DNA of 64,000 nucleotides, from the NCBI RefSeq assembly GCF_002159705.1, contig NZ_NFJD01000001.1, positions 1 to 64,000 on the forward strand, given 5' to 3'. Source of the stretch: Elusimicrobium sp. An273. Lineage in GTDB: Bacteria; Elusimicrobiota; Elusimicrobia; Elusimicrobiales; Elusimicrobiaceae. Both the position numbers and the translations under genes were made by a program. The stretch's first letter is position 1; every line of letters starts with the position of its first letter. Of the stretch, positions 59,263 to 64,000 are shown in pieces. Under the pieces are notes generated by a model. It was not told the DNA's origin. It was given only the letters and a program-made list of their open reading frames with translations, and ran no database searches.

Positions 59263-60711
59263 ATGGCAAACCTCAAACGACTGGGCAAAGAAACGTTAAT
59301 TTACGGCACGTCTACGGTGTTGGCGCGGCTTCTTAATTTTTGTCTGGTTCCTTTTTACACCTATTATTTGCTGCCCGGCGAGTACGGCGTCATCGCCACG
59401 ACGTTTGCCGTGGTGGCGCTGCTGAATGTGATTTTTTTGTTCGGCATGGATCAAAGCTACCTGCGCTTTGCCAGCGAACGGGAAAACAAGGCCGAAGTAT
59501 TCCAGCATTGTTTTTACGGCGTACTGGCTAACGGGGCGGTGCTGTCGGTCTTATTGTGGGTATTTGCAAAACCGTTTGCGGGGCTGATTGGAATCGGCGC
59601 CCAGCATATGCACATTATCCATTTGGCGGTGTGGGTATTGTTTTTGGATGTGCTGAATATGATCCCGTTTACCAAACTGCGCCTGGAGCGGCGGCCGTGG
59701 TATTTTGCCGGCGTGCGGACGGTTTCCATTGTGGTAAACGTATTGGGGAACATTTTGTTTATCGCCTGGCTGCACAAAGGGATTGCCTCTATTTTATGGG
59801 CCAATATCTTTGGGTCGCTGGCGTCTCTTATTCTGCTGTCGCCCGTGGTATGGGGCGAGCTTACCAAAACCCCCTTTCGCATCAGCCGTGCGCTTTATCA
59901 AGATATGCTGCGCTTTGCCTGGCCGTTTGTACCGGCCGGGCTGGCCAGTTTGCTCATCAGCGTGATTGACAAGCCGATCTTGGTTCATTTGGCGGGGCTG
60001 GAACAAGTGGGCGTGTATCAGGCCAATTTTAAAATCGGCGTATTTATGATGCTCTTGGTATCCATGTTTGACCAAGCGTGGCGGCCGTTTTTCCTGGCGC
60101 ATGCCAAAGAAGCCGACGCCAAAGAAACCTTTGCCAAAGTGCTTTCGGCCTTTTTTGCGCTGGGCAGCTGGTTTTTGCTCGGCCTTTCCCTGCTGATGCC
60201 TCCCATCATACAAAGTGACCTCTTTGGCAATTTCCACATCATCAGCCCCGCTTACTGGGGCGGGCTTTCGGTCATTCCGCTGGTGCTGACGGGGTATTTT
60301 TTCTACGGGCTGTACATTAATTTTATGGTAGGGCCGGTGCTGACCAAAAAAACACGCATCCTGATGTGGATTACGCTTTTGGGAGCGGCCGTCAGCATTA
60401 CGACCAACCTGTCGCTGGTGCCGCATATCGGCATTACCGGAGCGGGCTGGGCGGTGGCTCTTAGCTATGCGGCCATGGCGGGGGCGCTGTTCTGCTTTAC
60501 GCAAAAGGTCTACCCAGTTGCATACGAATACAAAAAATTGGGCGCTATGGCGCTGGTGTGTGTGGCCACGGCGGGCGTTTCCTATGCTTGCAGCGGCTGC
60601 AGCGGCTGGACGCCTTTGGGCGTGAAAATACTGCTTCTTACGCTATATCCTTTGTGGATGTTTCTTATTTTGCGCGGCCAGAAAGCGGCCGCTCCTTCGG
60701 TTTTGCTCTAA
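59263..60711 (+). CDS. Polysaccharide flippase (MATE/Wzx superfamily)
   Basis: A 482-residue membrane protein with 12-14 predicted helices. It starts MANLKRLGKETLIYGTSTVLARLLNF, the typical amphipathic start of Wzx/MVF-type oligosaccharide translocases, and has FVPAGLASLLISVIDKP (split) in the central region. An in-frame TTG six bases upstream is an alternative start; the ribosome site is poor. It probably flips lipid-linked glycan, and may serve the rfb locus at 22-29 kb. Confidence 0.9.
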   Translation: MANLKRLGKETLIYGTSTVLARLLNFCLVPFYTYYLLPGEYGVIATTFAVVALLNVIFLFGMDQSYLRFASERENKAEVFQHCFYGVLANGAVLSVLLWVFAKPFAGLIGIGAQHMHIIHLAVWVLFLDVLNMIPFTKLRLERRPWYFAGVRTVSIVVNVLGNILFIAWLHKGIASILWANIFGSLASLILLSPVVWGELTKTPFRISRALYQDMLRFAWPFVPAGLASLLISVIDKPILVHLAGLEQVGVYQANFKIGVFMMLLVSMFDQAWRPFFLAHAKEADAKETFAKVLSAFFALGSWFLLGLSLLMPPIIQSDLFGNFHIISPAYWGGLSVIPLVLTGYFFYGLYINFMVGPVLTKKTRILMWITLLGAAVSITTNLSLVPHIGITGAGWAVALSYAAMAGALFCFTQKVYPVAYEYKKLGAMALVCVATAGVSYACSGCSGWTPLGVKILLLTLYPLWMFLILRGQKAAAPSVLL

Positions 60712-60713
60712 TC

Positions 60714-60742
60714 AAAAACCCCCGGTTAACCCGGGGGTTTTT
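60714..60742. terminator. Bidirectional terminator
   Basis: Perfect palindromic stem AAAAACCCCCGG and its complement around TTAA, between the convergent flippase (plus) and lipoprotein (minus) genes. Confidence 0.92.
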
Positions 60743-60766
60743 AAATCCTTTTCGCAAAATCGGCCG

Positions 60767-61396
60767 CTACCGCAAGCTGATCAGCGTCATATCCAGCGTT
60801 ACATTTCCGTCCTTATACACCACTACATGCGGCACTTCTGTCGTTCCTTCCGCATCAAAAGGGGCATATTCTTCGTAAGCCAAATCTCCCGTGTTTAATG
60901 CTACCACGCTTTTGGCCGCGTAAGGATAGAATTCCCCTTTCCGGTAGAAAAACTGTTCTTTGGCCTCGCGCCCCTGATAGGTTACAATCACGTTCTCCCC
61001 TTTAAAGCGGCGGCTTTTAAACTGCCCTTCTTCCGCCAGAAGCAGGTTTAAAAATTGGGTAATGCGCCCCCGCACGAGGGGCGTATCGGCCTCTTTAAAC
61101 AAATAGCGGTACGCCACGCCTTCGGGGCTGACGGTGGCGTGCAGCACGCGGTAGGCGGCCCCCGTCATGAGCACGACGTCATAATCCCGCTCGCCGATTT
61201 TTTTAATCCGAAGCACGCCTTCCATATAATCCTGATCCATCTGCCCCAGCACTTTAAAAGCGGCCTGTGTGCGGCCTTGGGTAAAAAAGTCCACCTTCCT
61301 ATAATCCCGCACATCCGCCGGGATTTCTTTCACGCGCCCCCCCGCGCACGCCGCCAACAAAACGGCCAGGGAAAATGTTAAAATTCTTTTAAACAT
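60767..61396 (-). CDS. Predicted lipoprotein of unknown function
   Basis: A 209-residue protein with a lipoprotein signal (FSLAVLLAACAGG, lipobox LAAC, acylated Cys at about residue 17). The rest is mostly beta, with GAAYRVLHATVSPEGVAYRYLF and RFKGENVIVTYQGREA. It somewhat recalls LolA/LolB-like or DUF3261-type lipoproteins, but I cannot assign it. AAGGAG ribosome site; divergent from the WecA-like gene, with overlapping promoters in 34 bases. Confidence 0.75.
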   Translation of the reverse strand: MFKRILTFSLAVLLAACAGGRVKEIPADVRDYRKVDFFTQGRTQAAFKVLGQMDQDYMEGVLRIKKIGERDYDVVLMTGAAYRVLHATVSPEGVAYRYLFKEADTPLVRGRITQFLNLLLAEEGQFKSRRFKGENVIVTYQGREAKEQFFYRKGEFYPYAAKSVVALNTGDLAYEEYAPFDAEGTTEVPHVVVYKDGNVTLDMTLISLR

Positions 61397-61414
61397 AGTC
61401 GTATCTCCTTATTA

Positions 61415-61430
61415 TGATATTATAGATATT
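61415..61430 (+). promoter_or_regulatory. Divergent -10 boxes for lipoprotein and WecA-like genes
   Basis: On the plus strand TGA-TATTAT (61418-61423) is an extended -10 with the ATG 7 bases later and no ribosome site. On the minus strand TATAAT (complement of 61422-61427) serves the lipoprotein gene, which has a normal leader and ribosome site. Confidence 0.55.
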
Positions 61431-62453
61431 ATGAAAACGTTTGTCCTTTACCTCCTTTGTATGCTGACCGCAGGCGTGATTACCGCCGCTTCCCTGCCGC
61501 TTTTGCGCCGGTTGAGCGCCGGCAAACTGCTTGATGCCCCGGGCGGGCTGAAACAACACCGCGGAAGCGTGCCCGTACTGGGCGGGAGCGGCATTTTGAT
61601 AGGCACTTTGGCCAGCTTGGTGCTGATCCGCTTTTGCACGGCTTTTCCAAGCGGCACCCTGCACAACCTGCGCGGCATTTTTATAGGAGGCGCGTGCATT
61701 TTTGCACTGGGGCTGGTGGATGATTTTAAAAAGCCCAAAGGGGTATCCGTCGCCACCAAACTGCTGGTGCAGGCCTTGGCGGCGGGCGCGCTGATTTATT
61801 ACGGGGTCAGCATTCATGCGTTTACCTCGCCCTGGATTTCCTGGCCGCTGACGTTTTTGTGGGTGGTGGGGCTGACCAATGCGTTTAACTTGCTTGATAT
61901 TATGGACGGGCTGTGCGTCAGCCAGGCGGTCGTTTGCACGCTGGGGCTGGCGGTTATTGCGCTTCCGTCGGAATACGTTTACGTTAATTTTGCCGCGCTG
62001 GCTTTACTGGGGGCCTGCTTGGCTTTTTGGCCCTACAACCACGCCAAACGCAAAATTTTTCTGGGAGACAGCGGCTCCACCTTTTTGGGCTTTATGATTG
62101 CCGCCCTCTCCATCGGCACCGGCTACAGTGAACGCACCTCTTGGGGCTTTTTGGCGCCGCTGTTTATTCTGGCGGTTCCGCTGTTTGACACGGCCTTTGT
62201 CAGCCTGGCGCGCATCTTAAAACACAAAAATCCCCTCAAAGGAAGCAACGATCACATCGCCCTGCGGCTTAAGAAACTCCACTGGAAATCCCCCTTTATT
62301 TTGCTTACGTTTGCCGCGGCCGGGCTGTTTTTTAACATCATGGCCTTTACGCTGACGCACTGCTGTATTGAAATTGCGCTGGCTTTATTTGTGTTTTCGG
62401 CCCTGGCCTTGGGGCTGATTGCCGTATGGCTGCTGCATATTAAAACGGAATAG
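61431..62453 (+). CDS. Undecaprenyl-phosphate glycosyl-1-phosphate transferase (WecA/TagO/MraY family)
   Basis: Starts lipid-linked glycan synthesis by moving a sugar phosphate onto undecaprenyl phosphate. The 340 residues have about ten helices, the Mg-binding LGLVDDFKKPKG, LTNAFNLLDIMDGL and the HIAL motif region NDHIALRLKK. Soluble loop histidines and the DD pair match WecA/TagO rather than MraY. Likely the first step for the same surface glycan as the flippase nearby. Confidence 0.93.
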   Translation: MKTFVLYLLCMLTAGVITAASLPLLRRLSAGKLLDAPGGLKQHRGSVPVLGGSGILIGTLASLVLIRFCTAFPSGTLHNLRGIFIGGACIFALGLVDDFKKPKGVSVATKLLVQALAAGALIYYGVSIHAFTSPWISWPLTFLWVVGLTNAFNLLDIMDGLCVSQAVVCTLGLAVIALPSEYVYVNFAALALLGACLAFWPYNHAKRKIFLGDSGSTFLGFMIAALSIGTGYSERTSWGFLAPLFILAVPLFDTAFVSLARILKHKNPLKGSNDHIALRLKKLHWKSPFILLTFAAAGLFFNIMAFTLTHCCIEIALALFVFSALALGLIAVWLLHIKTE

Positions 62454-62500
62454 CGCGTTTGGCGCCCGCGCAAAGGGCCCCAAACAAGCGTTTTAAGCCG

Positions 62501-62702
62501 TTGGAAGGGCGTTTGCCAAAAAGGTATAATAGATATATACGACGAAGTGAAACAATCCTTCCGGTAAACTTTGCCCTATGTTTCTGTCCTACGCCAAGGG
62601 GTTTTAACCGATTAAAACTCCTTCCCTCCGACCAAAGGCCGGGCCCAAGCGCCTGCCTGCCGGAAGCTTGGCGTTGGCAAAAAACTTGTATAATGAGGTG
62701 TT
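62501..62702 (+). ncRNA. Candidate structured leader RNA or small RNA upstream of nadD-HD
   Basis: A promoter (TTGGAA 62501-62506, 18-base spacer, TATAAT 62525-62530) precedes about 170 bases without a good ORF. Two mutually exclusive foldings are visible. In the first, CTTCCGG (62558-62564) pairs with CCGGAAG (62660-62666), enclosing a 12-base hairpin (62596-62607 with 62612-62623, one mismatch). In the second, ACGCCAAG (62591-62598) pairs with CTTGGCGT (62667-62674). A second -10 (TATAAT 62689-62694) lies 8 bases before the start codon. I found no match to 6S, SRP or a named riboswitch. Confidence 0.45.
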
Positions 62703-63833
62703 ATGAAAGTTCTCGTTTTTGGCGGCAGTTTTGACCCCGTTCACAAAGGGCACGTATCGCTTTTCCGCCGTGCGATGAAAACCATCGCGCCGGACGTGGC
62801 GCATATCGTGCCGGCCTATCATTCCCCTTTTAAAGCAAAATCTCCTACGCCCTTCCGCCTGCGCATGAAAATGCTCAAACAGGCCTTTGCGGGGTTTAGC
62901 GGCAATATCGTGTTTGACGATTACGAACTGAAACAAGGCGGCAAAACCTACACCTACCAGCTGGTGCAATACCTTAAAAAGCGTTATAAAAACCCGGAAA
63001 TTTACTTGCTGGTCGGTACGGACTGCCTAAACGACCTGCACAACTGGAAAAACCCGCGCTATATTTTTGAAAACGCCACGGTGGTGGCCGGCAAACGGCG
63101 CGGATATGACGAAAACCCCGCCGCATTTAAACATATTTTTCTGCCGGGCTTTTTCCCCAAGCTTTCTTCCAGCCGCGTGCGCGCGCATATTTTGGCCTGC
63201 GGCGACGTGCCGGACACCATTCCGCCGCAAATTGCCCCCACCATCCGCGAAAACAAACTCTACGGTTTGACCGTGCACGACTGGCTCCGGGCGCACTTAA
63301 AAACCAACCGTTACCTCCACTCCAAAAACGTGGCGGAAATGGCCGCCGCGCTAAGCGATATCTACGACGTAAATGTGGAATCGGCCGTCAAAGCCGGCAT
63401 TATGCACGACGCCGGAAAAGGCTTTTCCGGCCCGGAGCTCATCCGTTTTTGTAAGGAACATAAAATCAAGGTGCCGTTTTTTGAGGACATCTGCCGCTTG
63501 GAACCCAGCCTGCTGCACAGTTATGCCTCGGCTTGGATTGCCAAACACCTCTTTGGCGTGCACGATAAGGACATTCTAAACGCCATTACCGAGCACACCT
63601 TGGGCAGCCTGCACATGAGCACTCTTTCCAAAATTCTGTTTGTGGCGGATATTTCTTCCAAGGACCGCAAGTACAAAGACGCGTTCCTCATCCGCAACCT
63701 GGCCTTGCAGGATTTGGACGCCGCGCTTCTGTACGCCGCCAACCGCAAACTGCTTTTTACCATTGACTCGCAAAAATGGCTCTGCCCGGTGGGGATTGAT
63801 TTATGGAACCATCTTATAAAACAAGAAAAATAA
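62703..63833 (+). CDS. NadD nicotinate-nucleotide adenylyltransferase fused to a YqeK-like HD hydrolase
   Basis: 376 residues. The N-terminal domain (1 to about 185) is NadD: GGSFDPVHKGHV nucleotide loop, FRLRMKMLKQAF, LVGTDCLNDLHNW and SSSRVRAHI (ISSTxIR type), making NAD precursor from nicotinate mononucleotide and ATP. The C-terminal domain (about 195-376) is a YqeK-like HD phosphohydrolase with all metal ligands: RYLHSKNV, IMHDAGKG, LLHSYASAW, ITEHTLGS and FVADISS. YqeK enzymes split Ap4A symmetrically. Usually nadD and yqeK are two adjacent genes; here they are one continuous frame. The GAGG site is used if transcription starts upstream. Confidence 0.95.
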   Translation: MKVLVFGGSFDPVHKGHVSLFRRAMKTIAPDVAHIVPAYHSPFKAKSPTPFRLRMKMLKQAFAGFSGNIVFDDYELKQGGKTYTYQLVQYLKKRYKNPEIYLLVGTDCLNDLHNWKNPRYIFENATVVAGKRRGYDENPAAFKHIFLPGFFPKLSSSRVRAHILACGDVPDTIPPQIAPTIRENKLYGLTVHDWLRAHLKTNRYLHSKNVAEMAAALSDIYDVNVESAVKAGIMHDAGKGFSGPELIRFCKEHKIKVPFFEDICRLEPSLLHSYASAWIAKHLFGVHDKDILNAITEHTLGSLHMSTLSKILFVADISSKDRKYKDAFLIRNLALQDLDAALLYAANRKLLFTIDSQKWLCPVGIDLWNHLIKQEK

Positions 63834-64000
63834 TAGAGCGCTGTTTGCTTGTGCTGCTGGCGGGCGTGCTGGTATGGGCGGGTGCGGCCCAGTTTTCTTC
63901 GCCGCTGGCCCAAGCGCTCATCCGGCATGATGCGTCCGAAATTCAGCTTACGGTGCTGACCTCCCCGGCGATGAAATTTTCCTATAACCCCGCCACCCAA
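63803..64000 (+). CDS. Partial membrane-anchored protein (cut at right edge)
   Basis: Starts within the end of nadD-HD (31-base overlap) with GGGGA 7 bases upstream. 66 codons are visible: a basic start (MEPSYKTRKIIER), one membrane helix (CLLVLLAGVLVWAGAAQF) and the beginning of an extracytoplasmic domain (IQLTVLTSPAMKFSY). In many genomes the gene after yqeK is an LCP/LytR protein and then rsfS; the visible part does not prove that. Confidence 0.7.
   Translation, partial: MEPSYKTRKIIERCLLVLLAGVLVWAGAAQFSSPLAQALIRHDASEIQLTVLTSPAMKFSYNPATQ

Noticed and set aside
62533-62690. Considered 6S RNA for the structured region before nadD
   Set aside because: The closing stem and apical hairpin are suggestive, but the large central bubble and conserved promoter-like strand of 6S could not be matched, so it is left unnamed.

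Overview
The window is a densely coded, roughly half-GC chromosomal segment from a Gram-negative bacterium. Evidence for two membranes is TolC-type outer membrane export, a predicted outer-membrane beta-barrel, a lipoprotein and lipopolysaccharide-type sugar genes. The gene mix points towards Elusimicrobiota, probably a host-associated fermentative member. It includes ATP-dependent PEP carboxykinase next to aspartate aminotransferase, an iron-dependent alcohol dehydrogenase, a stand-alone SWIB protein, large secreted proteins of unknown family and a NadD-HD fusion. That assignment is inference from gene content, not from a marker-gene comparison. I saw no phage genes, insertion sequences or CRISPR arrays.

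Bases 1-15168 are all minus strand. A secreted protein runs off the left edge. It is followed by a 12-gene run whose gaps or overlaps never exceed 16 nt, in transcription order: M50 protease, trpS, scpA, scpB, glgA, alkaline phosphatase, ftsX, envC-like, ctpA, tsaD, a solute-binding protein with no signal peptide, and a GAF-GGDEF diguanylate cyclase. Bases 15253-21902 hold a TetR-controlled tripartite ABC exporter (TolC, HlyD, two separate ATPases, two permeases). Its consensus promoter is overlapped by a perfect inverted repeat. Bases 21977-29023 hold a glycan locus: CDP-glucose synthesis (rfbF, rfbG), a sugar reductase/epimerase, an FAD mutase-like protein and two GT8-type glycosyltransferases.

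Bases 29258-42147 are mixed housekeeping and metabolism: thioredoxin, cinA, an alcohol dehydrogenase, an NhaC-type antiporter, tRNA-Arg, an outer membrane protein, a pirin-like protein, a Sel1 protein, a radical SAM protein, a PTS transporter, carbonic anhydrase, SWIB, and aspC-pckA. Bases 42246-50000 hold a 947-residue secreted protein, an Mrp ATPase downstream of a DUF2157/DUF4401/GDYXXLXY membrane trio, and two tandem alpha/beta hydrolases, the second of which has lost its catalytic serine.

From 50099 to the right edge almost everything is plus strand: tRNA-Ser, a MarR/ester-cyclase pair, fmt-PASTA-rpe, the ribosomal operon rpsP-khpA-trmD-rplS (rimM absent from its usual slot), a secreted protein, rnhB-yraN, purine nucleoside phosphorylase, a flippase, a lipoprotein (minus strand), a WecA/MraY-type transferase and a NadD-HD fusion. 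A partial membrane protein is cut by the right edge.

The points most worth following are the cytoplasmic solute-binding protein/diguanylate cyclase pair, a possible two-state structured RNA before nadD, the active/inactive hydrolase pair, and a recurring arrangement in which a -10 box sits 6-8 nt before the start codon, suggesting leaderless mRNAs. Every stretch longer than 200 bases without a gene has its own entry; none exceeds about 250 bases.
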